Shown here: piece after piece, positions 10,026 to 21,906 of the stretch
How positions within the stretch are numbered: position 1 is the stretch's first letter
Layout: every line of letters starts with the position of its first letter
Assembly: GCA_000934385.1 (NCBI GenBank)
Contig: KN880467.1
Location: forward strand, 1 to 64,000
Direction of reading: 5' to 3'
DNA from: Cylindrobasidium torrendii FP15055 ss-10
Lineage: Eukaryota > Basidiomycota > Agaricomycetes > Agaricales > Physalacriaceae
Length of the DNA: 64,000 bases
Notes under the pieces: model-generated
The model's input: the letters and a program-made list of their open reading frames with translations, nothing else
Databases searched by the model: none
Told to the model about the DNA's origin: nothing
Made by a program: the position numbers and the translations under genes

Positions 10026-11125
10026 ATGAGCTACGAGGTATGTTGCCATCCGTCGCCATCAATCGCGTCGGCCTGCGACTCCCAATGGATGAAACAATGC
10101 AGTGTTAATGCGCGGCATAGGCCGTTCCAGGATTCTTCCAGCAAGACAGCGTACAGGGTGGATTGGACGGTGTCCTTCCACGATTTGGTCTCTTGGAGAA
10201 GTGGACTTGGGAGGGACTCAAAGAAGAGCTGGCGCGACTCAACGCCTCCTCAGGCGCGAACTACAAGCTGTTTATCCTCGGTCGCCACGGGCAGGGCTAC
10301 CACAACCTCGCAGAGATCAAGTACGGGACGAAGAAATGGGACGAGTGTGTTGCGTCCCTCGAGCATGCGAGATCAGCCCTAACTCTGGATCTCTAGCTAT
10401 TGGTCGAAGTTTGACGGTGATGGTGAACTGACCTGGGGTCGTGCGTTCTCTCCTCGTTGGCCGACGATCTTATGCTCACTCATTGTTGTAGCCGATCCTG
10501 AGCTCACCCCACTGGGCGAGAACCAAGCGAAGGCTGCCCACGATACATGGGCGAAGGAGATCTCCCACATTCAGCCCGGGATCATGCTCTGCAGTCCCAT
10601 GTCCCGCGCCCTGCACACCTGCCAACTTACCTTCGAAGGCGTCCTTCCATCAGAGTCTTTCAACGTCACAATTGTGGAGAAATGCCGCGAGGAGTATGGC
10701 GAACACACCTGTGACAAACGCAAGACAAAGAGCGAGATCGCTACTCTGTTTCCCGCGCCAACGTTCAGCTTCGAGTCTGGATTCGCAGAGGAGGACTTGC
10801 TGTGGACGCCAGAGAGGGAGACGGTTGCACATGCCGTTGCGCGCGCAGGCGACGTTCTCGACCGGGTGTTTGCTGGAGAATGGGGTACTTCAGATTGTAT
10901 GGCTCATTTCCACCGCATACCGCTCAAGGCTAACCAGAATGGTGTAGATGTAAGTATCACAGCACACGGGGGCATCATCAACGCCTTCCTGCGCAGCGTT
11001 GGTCGCCCTGATTATGTGTTACCTACCGGCGGTTAGTTCGGTGGACTTGAGCGCGAGCGAGCACGTCGGCTAATCGTAATTTCACAGGTGTCCTCCCCCT
11101 TGTTATTAAGTCTGTCAAACCCTAG
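10026..11125 (+). CDS. Histidine-phosphatase (phosphoglycerate-mutase-like) protein
   Basis: Five exons (10026-10037, 10121-10344, 10397-10440, 10492-11031, 11088-11125) join to 858 nt, 285 residues. Exon 1 codes only MSYE. The catalytic RHG motif is in FILGRHGQGYHN (about residue 60). A second conserved block is LTPLGENQAKAA, then MLCSPMSRALHTC with the conserved Arg, and the distal active-site His is in SITAHGGII. This is the Pmu1-like branch of the histidine acid phosphatase superfamily, acting on small phosphorylated metabolites in the cytosol. It is too divergent from glycolytic phosphoglycerate mutase to be that enzyme. Substrate unknown. Confidence 0.85.
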
Positions 11126-11526
11126 ATCTGTTCATTGTAATGGTTGTAGGACTTTGACTGGGTGTTATATACGTACATATGCATGCACTTGTATCAAACA
11201 GGATATGTTGAACTAGTGTTTGTCCTGTGGAATGGAAATACTGTTGCCATTTGCGTACTGCATTGTCGCCTGACTGCGAGGCAGATTTCATTTTCACTCT
11301 GGACGCAGGGAAATGCCCTGTTGGAATACAGGGATGTGTGCATTTGCCGATAAGCTATACGTTATAGACTCAACATCAAAAGTATTATATAGTCTTCAAG
11401 AGCCTTGGCCCAAATAAGCATTGCCGCCTCCCGCTCTTGCCGAAGCCTAGCCGCGCTGAAATTCAGGAACGTCGGTCACTATTGATCCCGGGGCCTCGAG
11501 ATCGTGACCGTGGGAAATACGCGAGT

Positions 11527-11560
11527 CACGTGTATCACGTGTGTTTTCGCGGGTATAAAA
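11527..11560 (+). promoter_or_regulatory. Histone H2A promoter: two CACGTG boxes and a TATA box
   Basis: CACGTG occurs at 11527-11532 and 11536-11541, set in the near-repeats GTCACGTGT and ATCACGTGT. TATAAAA follows at 11554-11560, about 90 bases before the start codon. CACGTG is a classical bHLH/Cbf1-type binding site. Its use at this histone gene is inference. Confidence 0.5.
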
Positions 11561-11648
11561 CAAATTTGCACTTGTTTGTTGACGGCCCCAACGTTTCTGC
11601 TCTCTACCATCATCACCACACCCTCCCCGCCTTCTCAAATTCACAACA

Positions 11649-12325
11649 ATGGTACGTTCATACATTCAGCGCGTTGGCGGTGATGCTAACGATGTTCTCT
11701 GCAGTCTGGAAAGGGTACGGGAAGGAAGTTTGGCAGTACGATTTCAAGACTAACGCAGGCCCGCAGGAAAATCTGGAAAGTCCTCTGGCGGCAAGGCGGG
11801 TGGTAGCGGCGAGGCTGGAAAGTCCATGTCCCGCTCGTCCAAGGCTGGTCTCCAGTTCCCCGTCGGTCGTGTCCACCGTTTGTTGAAGAAGGGCAACTAT
11901 GCCCAGCGTGTCGGTGCTGGTGCACCAGGTGCGTCCCGCCCGCTCCCTCCTCTTTGTCATCCACTGACTGAGTCATCTAGTCTACCTCGCTGCCGTTCTC
12001 GAGTACCTTGCTGCTGAGATTCTGGAGCTCGCCGGTAACGCTGCCCGCGATAACAAGAAGCAGCGTATCGTGCCCCGTCATTTACAGCTCGCTATCCGTA
12101 ACGACGAAGAGTGCGTTCAAAACTCATCCATCGCCATCGCCCATGCTAATCGCACACGCAGATTGAACAAGCTCCTCGGAGACGTTGTCATTTCCCAGGG
12201 TGGTGTCGTACCCCACATTGAATCGCAACTCCTACCATCAAAGTCTGGGTACGTCTGCTCCTGTCCCATTAACCCGCCGTCCTCTAACTTTTTCTTGCAG
12301 CAAGGGTGGCAAGGACGAAGAGTAG
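11649..12325 (+). CDS. H2A: Histone H2A
   Basis: Core nucleosomal histone H2A. Six exons (11649-11651, 11705-11714, 11767-11928, 11981-12110, 12162-12248, 12301-12325) give 417 nt, 138 residues. Exon 1 is the start codon alone. The histone fold is textbook: [60 protein letters not shown]. The C-terminal tail ends SGKGGKDEE, with no SQE/SQD motif, which most fungal H2A proteins carry as the damage-signalling phosphorylation site. No H2B gene is adjacent; fungal H2A and H2B genes are often divergent pairs. The upstream neighbour here is the unrelated phosphatase on the same strand. Confidence 0.95.
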
Positions 12326-12877
12326 ATTTCTCGCCTTTATTTCTATGTTATTACTGTCTATGTCTCGTCGCTGTATCTTTCTCCTGGATTTCAAGCACAC
12401 TCTGTAACACCATGCACTGTGTGATCTCGCTGGTTTGACGAGTGTGACCTGAAGAGAATCAAGCTTGTCCCTATTCATGTTCACTTCAGCATGATGCATG
12501 ATCATGTTCTATCGATATCATAGTCTTCATAAAGGTTCAAAATGATGCAGGACTGCTTATGGTCTCTTACCCAGTGGCGGCTCGAGCCCGGAAAAGAGTG
12601 GGTGATAAGTTCAAAGACTCTGCGACCCTTGTCTGGTCTTTACAGAACCCGCAGTGGTAGGAGCGATGCAAGAATGAATCTTTCAACTCACCCGTATACA
12701 ACCATCCCTGGTGTCACTGTTTGCGCGCCTACAATCAGGGGTTTGGTACGCCGTATGACAGTGGTGAGGGTATAGGCGTATACAGGGCCACAGGCTAGCT
12801 GTTCGGTCCACCTATAAAAACGAGCATGGGTACCGTACAGCGCGCGTCCGACGTCGAGTATTGAGGAACCAAAAGAT
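12326..12877. other. Spacer between H2A and tRNA-Leu
   Basis: Holds the H2A 3' flank and the tRNA terminator: TTTT on the minus strand at 12871-12874, just past the tRNA 3' end. No gene is seen. Confidence 0.4.
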
Positions 12878-12981
12878 TGACGAGAGTGGGATTCGAACCC
12901 ACGCCCTTTCGGACCAGATGAGATGCTTGTGAGACAAGCTGATCCTTAGTCTGGCGCCTTAGACCGCTCGGCCATCTCGCC
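12878..12981 (-). tRNA. tRNA-Leu (anticodon AAG) with an intron
   Basis: 104 nt on the minus strand. The acceptor arms GGCGAGA and TCTCGTC pair (one G-T). The anticodon loop is CTAAGG/A with anticodon AAG. An intron of about 24 nt sits at the canonical place between positions 37 and 38. A long type II variable arm and GTGGG/CCCAC T stem around TTCGAAT follow. A T-run follows the 3' end. The sequence is identical, intron included, to the tRNA at 20757-20860. Confidence 0.95.
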
Positions 12982-13489
12982 CCTGTCCGATAATGAGCCC
13001 TTGTTTACTCGATTTTTCGGTGCTTGGTTGGTGCTTGTTCAGCTCAGTGCTTTTTGACAATGGGCCACACTTGTCTAGAAGCACACGAAGGGATGCGGTC
13101 GCCACCCGCTGGTTGCTTGTCAACGGATGAGACGGCTTTCAGCCACAATTCGGCCTCAGTGCCCCTCGCGAAATGACAAGTGCCTGATCAAGCCCTGACC
13201 TCTTTATATTGCTCTTCCAAGTTTCCCATTGTGTGCACATGCTGGCTTGTTGACTAGTACATAAGCTTACTGTGGATTTTGAAAGTTGCTCGTCGAACCC
13301 TACATCCGCCGGAAACGAGTTCTGTGGAGTGGCCACAAGTGAGTTTCCGGGAGTGTATGCTATTGTAATTTTACCTCCGCGCATGGCATTCTTTGCAAGC
13401 GGTTGCAAATATACGCGATCCGATGTTGACAGCGTGCCGAGACCTCACCTCTTCATCTTTTCCTCTTCCTACCACCACTATCTGCGACC
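12982..13489. other. Spacer and promoter of the O-fucosyltransferase-like gene
   Basis: Between the tRNA 5' end and the next start codon I see no open frame of interest. Pyrimidine-rich DNA (CTCTTCATCTTTTCCTCTTCC) lies just upstream of the start, typical of fungal transcription start regions. Confidence 0.4.
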
Positions 13490-15624
13490 ATGGTCGCCTA
13501 CCTCCCACTCTTTAACCAGCAGGCCCGGCGCAACTACCCTGCTGCCAAACTAGCCGCCGCCTGCTTCGGTGTGATAGCCCTCTGCGCCATAATTTTGCCC
13601 CATACTCGAGCAGGGCGCACAGCGTACTCGACTGTGTTCCCGCCCCCGTCGCTGTCCTGCATCGGCGACGACTGTGCCCCGCCTCATCCACACGGTCATG
13701 ACACCTGGCCTGATGAGTCTGACATCGAGCTTGAGCCTCAAACACCAGACGTAACACCGCGCCCAGCATCCAAGGCAGTGACCAGCGAATTGCTCTCATT
13801 GGGCGAGATCAATTTGGTTGTCTCGCAAACGAATGGCAGGGTGCTCGTACGTGATTGGGACTTGGGACTTGGCTGGAACAATGTGTGTGGCTCATGAATT
13901 CATCTCATGTTTGCTGATACGGACATAGATGCGTTACATTATCGAAACCGGCCTTGCTCTGGCAAAGAGCATCAACAGGACCCTCGTCCTTCCGTCCTTT
14001 GTGTATGCCCGTGGATGTGAATATGATTAGTGAGTGTTTGCCGCTCCCCTCCGCAGCCCGTGTGCTGACTACCTGACAGCCACGTTTGCGGAGACTATGT
14101 CCCTATGGTCAATCGCGGGTGCGCCGCTTCCTTGACACCGAGCATTGAGATATCGAGACTTAACCGCACCTCGTTACAGGGACGCGGTAGGCAACGACGA
14201 ATGGCGCGAGCTCCCCATTGCACAGCAAATGGGCTGGCGCATTCCTATCGAAGTCATGCTCAACATCACTTTGCTACGGGAGCACCAACCAGTCATCACT
14301 GTCGGGGACTTTCTACATCTCCATGGACTGCCTTATGACCTCGAAAAGTCGAACGGTTATTGGCGGCGCGAAGAGTACGCGGCTCAGCCCAACGTCTTCA
14401 CCAACAAGACGCCTACTTTTGGCGTCATCGAAAACGGTGACTGGGACCCCAGGACTATCGTGCGCGTCAACGAGATACCTGAAGACTGGCAATCTCGTTT
14501 AGAGAACGAACATTTCGACACCGAGCTTGATACTCGACTACGAGAGAAGCTGGACGATGACAAGATGTGGCTATCTTGGGATCGTGTCGAGGGAGTGATT
14601 GGTAGCAAGGACACCAACGAGACTATCCATGCCCTTCGACAAGCTGGCTGGGAGGCCCTACACACCTGGGATGCAATGTACGTTGTCATTCGAATATCAG
14701 TATCACTCACTTACCCAACGTAGTGTCGGCCTTGACTACAACAAGGCCGTCGTAGAACCAATCTTGCAGGCGGCGCCGCTTTCCGTACTTCGTGGTTTCA
14801 TCAACGACTTCAAATCCCGCGAGGAGGACATTCTGCTCATTGCCGGTGGCATTCATTACGGACGAAAGCCCGTATGTCCATGTCATTTACGGATACCTCT
14901 TTCCGCTGCTTACTTCAAGACAGGGCTCCCTCCTCTATACAACGCAAGAGGCTGCACAGGAGTTTGCAAAAGTTCCCCTGTACGAACTTCAGAGACGGAA
15001 CGAGATGGTTGTGCTCGCAGAAACCTTGGTCGGGCGGATGGACGAACTCGCAGGTGGTCGACAGTGGATGGCCGCCCACATGCGCCGAGGAGACTGTACG
15101 TCCTAGCGCTACGCCCCCATGTGCCCGTTGCTGACCCACTTCTAGTCGTGCGCTACGGCTGGGTGATGGAGAACACACCTGAGGCACATATTGCCCGCGT
15201 CAAGCAACACCTTACCGAGGGGCGCGAGGTCCTAAAGGCACTACAGACGGCGGAATTGAAAACGTTCGACATTCCTGGCGACGTTCAGCCCGACGCTAGC
15301 TTCAGGTCGCATGGACTACCAAACGAGGGCGACTGGTTCTATGTTGCGACGGATGAGCGGGACCCGAAGGTGCTCGACTACTTCAGGAAGCAGGGCGCTG
15401 TCTTCATGGACGACCTCCTCACAATCAACGACCGAAGGGCCTTCGGGAAGGAGGCGGATATAAACTGGGCGCTCATGATCACGGACATTCGAGCTCTAGT
15501 CGAGCAAGTGATCCTTGCGCGTTCGGCGTTCTTCTACGGTCATGCCATGAGCAGCGTCCCCGGGAGCGTGTTGAATATGAGGGCAACTCGGGGGGCGGAT
15601 CCCAGAACACATAGAATTGACTAA
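13490..15624 (+). CDS. O-fucosyltransferase-like type II membrane protein
   Basis: Seven exons (13490-13882, 13929-14029, 14080-14118, 14180-14677, 14724-14871, 14924-15095, 15146-15624) join to 1830 nt, 609 residues. A short cytoplasmic tail is followed by one membrane anchor (LAAACFGVIALCAIIL, about residues 22-37), then a Ser/Pro-rich stem. The luminal part has the donor-site region GLGWNNMRYIIE, a second block around CGDYVP, the motif HMRRGDF and a late acidic block. These match GDP-fucose protein O-fucosyltransferase-like proteins, common in agaricomycetes and predicted to act in the Golgi. The acceptor is not known. Several longer frames across introns were rejected because they break these motifs. 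Confidence 0.85.
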
Positions 15625-16172
15625 CGGACTTGACTTCTTGCTTGCTGAAGTAGATGATTGGTGCTCCCTGGATGGAGATTGGACAGTATATATGCTCCTG
15701 TACTATCACATACGCTAACACCCACTCGGCCCCGATGCTTCTTCTGTACATGGGGTCGCGTATTCTGCATGTTGTCTATTAACTAATTTATTTGCTTTCG
15801 AGTGCTGGTTCGCATGCTGGAATCGGGGCTTTCTCTCACAACGATCGATGATATGTCAGCAATGTTCATTGTTCTCTGCAGAATCAAATCAAATCAGTGC
15901 CACTGGTCACAAGACCGAGCACGAACTTGCAATCGGTCAAGAAGCCTGGTGGTTTTGGTGGCATTGGTGACTCGGGGAAAGATTAGGTATGTGTAGAACG
16001 AGTCATGAAGCAAAAACGAGGGCCTCAGGAGACCATTGAATTTGAATCTCGCTCGCTCCATTACCCAGACCTAAAATAAGGTGCCCCAGCGCTTGTCCTA
16101 TCTTCGTCCGGCTCTTTCCTTTCGCCTTGATCTCCAAATAGACCTCTTCACATAACTCCACATTCATCGTCT
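15625..16172. other. Spacer and promoter of MFS gene 1
   Basis: No gene visible. A TC-rich tract precedes the MFS start codon. Confidence 0.4.
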
Positions 16173-18083
16173 ATGGCCGTCACCAAAAGCGCAATCCAGA
16201 ATCAGGGAGGCCCGCCGGAGGATGTAGAACTCCAGAAATTACCCTCTGTACAGACCGCTGACCCCAATGAGCGGGCTATATCGATGCGACATACTACCAA
16301 CGCTACACATGGCGCGCAGGAAGAGCGTACCAATACCACAGACGAGCACCATCCAGACAAGCTCATCGCGAGAATGCATTTCAGCGCTCTCTGTCTCACT
16401 CTCTTCCTCGAAGGATGGGATGATGGGACGACTGGGCCGCTTCTTCCTTCTATACAGGAATACTACCAAGTGCGGACAAACGCTCACTACACTGTGTCTA
16501 AGTCATGTTACTGATAGAGGGCCTCTTCTAGATCGGCTTCACCCTGGTGTCGATGCTCTTCATATCAAACTGTGTTGTACGCCGTCCTTTTTCGCTCTCC
16601 GTTTCGACAACACTCAAGTGCAATGTGCAGGGCTATGTCATTGGATGCGGTTTGAATGTGTGGATGAGCCAGAAGCTAGGATTCGGCAAGGTTCGTCCAA
16701 AGGTCACTCCATATTGACATTGACTCAACGACGGCTGGAAACACAGACCATGGTCGTGAGCTCAATGTTCCAAGTGATTGCATATGCGCTCGATAGCCCA
16801 GGGCTCCCATTCCCCGTCATGGTCGTGGCATATGCTTTCTCTGGATTTGGCGCGGCTATACAGGTTCGCAGAAAAGTGTTTAACCAAGGGTTGTGACTGA
16901 GATCTACTTTCTGTGGTAGGACATTCAAGGCAATGGTTTCATTGGGTGTCTAAGAGAACATAGAACAACCAAATTGAGCGTTGCGAATGCATTCTACGGT
17001 ACGGTATTTTGCTCAAGCTGTCGTTAACAATCAATTGATGGCCAGCCCGGTAGGCGCTGGCGCATTCGTCGCGCCGCTTGTGTCGACAAAGTTCACAGGC
17101 ACAAACAAGTGGTCGTACTTCTATCTTGTCTCCTTGGGTCTCGCAGTCCTCAACACCCTCGTGCTCGCTCTTGTGTTCAAAGGAAAGCCACAGGAAGGTA
17201 TGCCCTTATTGGCTTCAAGACCGAGCGCACTGACGATAGTGATACTAACTTTTGTTGCTAATTGAAATCAGAGCTCCTTCGAAATTCTGGTCAAGCGACT
17301 GCAGAGGAGCAAGACCAAAGCAGGCCTGCCAGTGAAGCCAACGTCTACCGTGCAGTCCTCCGCAACAAATCCGTACATTTCATGGCTCTCTTCACTCTCA
17401 TTTATATTGGTACGACCGCGACCCTCGGCGGGTGGATAGTGACGTTCATCAACGACGAGCGTGGTGGACGTAACTCTGGAGGATACATCTCGTCTGGCTT
17501 TTATGGAGGTGGATCATGCTCGATCATTGGAACAACTTACATACTCACATAGTGCTGTTCCCACTCACAGGAATAACAGTCGGCCGACTCGCTCTAATCT
17601 GGGTCAGCAGAAAGATCGGCGAGCAGCGTGTTGTCTTCCTTTACCTCTTCCTGGCCATTGGGTACGTCCCATGCACTGGCCCACCTCTAGCACGATTTAA
17701 CGACCTGAACAGGCTTCAAATAACAATCTGGCTCGTCCCCTCAATCATCCAGAATGCCGTCGCCATATCGCTCGTCGGTGTTCTCCTCGGTCCAATGTTC
17801 CCAATTACCCTTTCGCACGCAACGCGTATCCTCCCGCCATGGCTCATCACTGGGAGTGTTGGGTGGATTACAGGCGTTGGAATGACGGGGTCGGCGGCGC
17901 TTCCATTCCTAACTGGTCTTCTGGCCTCGAAGTACGGCATTCGGTCGTTACAACCGCTGTAAGCTCTTCAGCATCGTCCTTGAATTCGATGCGCTAACCG
18001 AGTGGAATAGTGTGGTATCGATGATGTGCGCTATGGTTGGATTCTGGGCTTTGGTGCCCCGCGCACCTCGTCGTATCGACTAG
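16173..18083 (+). CDS. MFS transporter (BSC6-like)
   Basis: A many-exon membrane carrier of about 12 helices. Exon 1 (16173-16469) codes a hydrophilic N-terminal tail and the first helix, with LEGWDDGTTGPLLPSIQ, characteristic of this fungal MFS branch. Exon 2 begins at 16532 (IGFTLVSMLFISNCV). Later pieces include LGFGK, SMFQVIAYALDSP, SPVGAGAFVAPLVSTKF, GGWIVTFINDERGG and a closing exon with PRAPRRID and the stop at 18081-18083. Frames stay open across the introns I followed, so the gene looks intact. The substrate cannot be predicted. The next gene, also an MFS carrier, is convergent and its stop lies about 130 bases away. Confidence 0.8.
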
Positions 18084-18215
18084 ATCAGAAGGCAGAATGT
18101 GCGAGAGTCGACTATTGGTTTGACCAGACTGCATGAAAATCATCATTCTGAATGCATTGAAGAGTACACTGTCGTGAAAGCTATGAAATGAACATCGTAT
18201 CGCGCTTGTTCAGTC

Positions 18216-20384
18216 TCATTTCCTGGTCAAGCTGCTCTTGGCGCGAATCGCTTCTCCTTTGTAGTATACCCAGATCGGGAATGGAATTCCAAGGACAATG
18301 GCAAGACCTGGAAGGAAACAACTTGTCAGTAAACAACAGGGTGAATCTGGAACATAGAACGTACCTCCAAGCAAACTATTCCCACCCCCCAAACCGAGCG
18401 CCTTGAACATTTGGCCAGCGAAGAGCGGGAAAGCAAATCCGAAAAGGGAGCGCAATACCTGTTTGAATGTGAGCATGAGTGGCATGTACGTCGAGCGGTC
18501 AAGGTACACACCGAAGCAGCAGCGACGGCGCTTGCAGCGTAAGTGAATGTATCAACCAGGTAAAGCTGGATGGGGATACTACATGGGATGAATTAGTACG
18601 TGCAAAATTACTCTCATGGTGAACTGCATTTACAAGGTGGTCATCATCCCTGCAAAGGGTCAGCGTTTCCGCTATGCAAAAGGTGGGAATGCGTACCGAA
18701 ACCGAAAATTCCAGACCCGACGATGGGCATCATCCAATGAATTCGAGCTTGCGCGGACCACCCATACCAACTGCGATTAGATGAGAAATGGCGAGCACAG
18801 GAGCGTCAGGTCAAACGCACAAGAGACCGATGGGAACAAAGAGTGATCCTATGAACAACGCGGGAATGCGGTGCTCAGGCTTTCCCACACCGCCATTCTT
18901 TTCTGCCAGCTACAACCTGCAGTAAGCCACTACCTACACAAGTGAGAGACGAAAGCATACATGATGATAGACTTGGTCTGCTGTTCTTGAGGCAAAGATA
19001 GTTGCAAGGCAGAATCCAACGCCCAATCCAATGTAGACCAACCCGCCAACACCGATACCGAATCCGTAATTCTGCCTGAACACGGTGGGGAATGTCGCGA
19101 ACATCAAGTAGTAGATACCTGCGTGTGTGAGTAAGAAGCGCACGATCCATTCCGACACATCCACGTACCGTACATGCTATTGAGAGTAATGGTCAATCAC
19201 CGTAGGTCCGTATGATATGATGGTACTTACAAGGCCATATACAAGCTCAAGATCAGGCATACGAAGCTCCTCGTTAGGAGGATCACTGGACGCGACAGGT
19301 TGACCCACAGATAGCCAATCTTGCTGCTGTTGTCGTGCGGGTGTTGAACATGATGCGCCTTTTCTACATCACCTGCATTTTTCGCCAGACGCGCACGGAC
19401 GATAGGGGCGTACGTCTCGCGCAGGAACGGGATACCAATGAGGGCGGAGACGGCACATAGCCCTGGAGAGGTCATGAGCCGAGTGTTGAGTATGATTTCA
19501 AGGTATAATATACTTACCTGAAATGATGACAAAAACGTAGTGCGCGCCAATACTGTTGGCAACAAACCCACCGGCAATGGGACCCACGACAGGACCTATG
19601 AGGGGACCGAGAGTGTACATTGCCATAGCAGAAGCACGGTCGCGCTCAGAGAACAGATCACCGACGGTGCCCGCCCCACACGCAATGGGCGCTGATCCTG
19701 ACAAGCCAGCTATGGTAGCGCTATCAGCGAGCCTGGCCTGGTTCAGTCGAGCGAACGAACAGACCGAGGAAACGGAAGCCGATAAGAGACCCAGTGTCCG
19801 GCGCGTACGCGCATCCAAAGCTAAATGCCAAAGAGAGCAGGTTGCCAATGTGAAGTACCCATGTCCGTCCGTACATTTCAGAAAGTGGCGCAAGGAATAG
19901 TGGCTTGAAAGAAGTTCAATGTCAACTTTACCAATAGATTGATAATGAAGGTTCTCACGCCGAGTCCGAATGATAAGAGAAAGATACTGAGTGTCAAGGC
20001 CAGAACTGTTTCGTTGGTTATGCCATAGTCGATAGCAACAATGGGCAGACCAGGCGCCATCATCGAACTCGCGAGCGGTGGGACAAATGTGTACATGGAA
20101 ACCTGAGTATCGAAGCTGCTTATCAGCGAAGAACGAAGAATGGCGCCCAGAGCACATACAATTGACACCATGATCCATTTTTTGCCTGCCTTCCAGTTGC
20201 GTGGATTCCGAGGGTCATCTTGCCAGTCGTCTTCCTCGCGTTCGAACTTATCCTCAACCTTGTCTGCGGGCAAAGCAGACTCTCCGTGGCCATTCGTCAC
20301 TGTGCGCTCGAGAGTAGGACCTTCGAGCTGCGTGACGGACGATTGGCGCGTCGACGGGGGGAACTGCTCTGAATCGACTGCCAT
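18216..20384 (-). CDS. MFS transporter, DHA1 drug:H+ antiporter type
   Basis: Multi-exon gene starting MAVDSEQFPP at 20384. The N terminus ends in DPRNPRNWKAGKKW, diagnostic of fungal DHA1 carriers of the Tpo/Flr1 kind. Then follow PLFLAPLSEMYGRTWV, an intron removed to give FRFLAGLSGSAPIACGAG, and the antiporter motif GPLIGPVVGPIAGGFV, where the family has the conserved motif C. Later helices include YYLMFATFPTVF and FGFAFPLFAGQMFKALG. The last exon ends at 18216. Members export polyamines, fungicides or toxins at the plasma membrane. The substrate here is unknown. Confidence 0.82.
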
Positions 20385-20756
20385 CGTGCGTCCACTGGGC
20401 CTTGTGATGAAGGTAAAACGCAGAGAAGCGAAAAAAGATTGTTCTTCCCGCCCTCTTCTTATGAAGCCAATGTTATGGTCATCGCTCCGAATTGAGGCCG
20501 ACGCCGTCGACTTTTTACGCCATTAGTTGCATGTCAACTCGTCTCCTGATAGGTTGCTTCACACCAAACTGCGATCTTGATCGGTGGTAGACCAAAGCAG
20601 TAATGAGCATGATTTTCGCGGAAATTATTGTTCTGCGTTCAAGGGTACTCAAACTCTTTGACAATTGCTGCTGTGAGTCTGATATTTTCTTCATTTGCAT
20701 AGACGTCAAAAACTTAGCGAAAAAATTATGGATGTGCTGAGAGCAGCCGTCACATG
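20385..20756. other. Promoter of MFS gene 2 and 5' flank of tRNA-Leu
   Basis: No gene seen. Confidence 0.4.
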
Positions 20757-20860
20757 GGCGAGATGGCCGAGCGGTCTAAGGCGCCAGACTAAGGATCAGC
20801 TTGTCTCACAAGCATCTCATCTGGTCCGAAAGGGCGTGGGTTCGAATCCCACTCTCGTCA
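20757..20860 (+). tRNA. tRNA-Leu (anticodon AAG) with an intron
   Basis: Identical over 104 nt to the minus-strand gene at 12878-12981: same acceptor stem, AAG anticodon, about 24-nt intron after position 37 and type II variable arm. The flanks differ. It reads the Leu codon CUU (and CUC if A34 is modified to inosine). Confidence 0.95.
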
Positions 20861-20862
20861 GC

Positions 20863-20867
20863 TTTTT
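20863..20867 (+). terminator. Pol III terminator
   Basis: TTTTT two bases after the tRNA discriminator base. Confidence 0.8.
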
Positions 20868-21906
20868 GAACTTCAACTTCTGCATCCATTTGCCGTGAAA
20901 ATTCGTTTTTGATGATTTCATCGACGTCACAGCGCTACTTTCCCCATTTCAGACATGCTTTTTCCAGCTACCTGCCAACTACCGCCGGGCATTTCGTTGC
21001 AGATTCGCTTCATATGCCGTACCGAGCTTACGCGCGTACGAGTCTTTCGTTGGTTGGTAATGCTCGCTTCTAGGTAAAACCCACTGCAAGACCCACTGAA
21101 CAAGAGAATCAAGCCGAAGGCAGTCGTAGACGACATGGCGGCTGAGCCGACAACTCAGGACACCAAGGACGACACGGCTTCCTCCCCTCACCGTATCCCG
21201 GTCTACATCGGCCCACGTAATGCAAAGTAAAGAGTGAGAGAAACGCGCTGCAGAGAATATCCAGACAGCGCCTTGCGGCCCAAAGTAGCGTCTGAACGGT
21301 GGATGGGTAAGCTTGTTCTATTGGTAAGGCTTGTAGCCTGAGTGCCATTATGAATGGGCATCCACACCCAAGAATATCATCCTGGCAAACGCGCAGGTGA
21401 GCACTCGCTCGGCTTTCTATGCGAAGGAGAAACGTTGAATTGACTATCACGACCGCGCAGAAGTAATCAGGCAGACCTCCCGCGTTGTGCGTCTTGATAG
21501 ATTTGCTTACAACCAAAATAAAAGTATATACAGGTAAGTAGTTGGCAAACGTAAGACATGGCCAGACGTTAATGACCTGCGATGCGAGGGTCTGGAGGGA
21601 GCCTGGGGCAAACCTGATCATGGATACTCGATGGCGAGGCGAAGGACAGAGAACAACTTGTCGTCGATGAGCTGGAAAACGGCAAACATCATCGTTGCGA
21701 TTCTTTCAATGACTAGAACGACGGGGATGCCATCAAGAGTTTCGTCTGGAGCTCTGTCCACCCAAGTCATCATGGGAGGCACAAAGCCGTGAGTAAGCAA
21801 GGCTGTGAACGTCAAACAAGTACTCAGTGAGCGGAAACCATCTGGCTGATTTAGCCAGTCATCCTCTGAACTGTACACAAAACATCTATAATGCCACAAA
21901 TAAAGA
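20868..21906. other. 1-kb stretch between tRNA and phosphatase, no clear gene
   Basis: On the minus strand, hydrophobic frames exist (21109-21621 and 21618-21926), such as ATMMFAVFQLIDDKLF. They break repeatedly, and one begins inside the last phosphatase exon. On the plus strand a 31-codon frame starts at 21135 (MAAEPTTQDTKDD). A spliced minus-strand membrane protein is possible, but I cannot build one. Confidence 0.3.

Noticed and set aside
14599..15624. 341-codon frame as an independent gene
   Set aside because: It reads through two introns of the O-fucosyltransferase-like gene and destroys the QEAAQEF and RRGDF segments.
16173..20384. Glycosyltransferase-like gene plus two MFS genes as a secondary-metabolite cluster
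   Set aside because: No polyketide, peptide or terpene synthase, no oxidase and no linked regulator is present nearby.
12878..20860. The inverted tRNA copies as terminal repeats of a mobile element
   Set aside because: Identity stops at the tRNA ends, there is no transposase between them, and the genes inside are ordinary.
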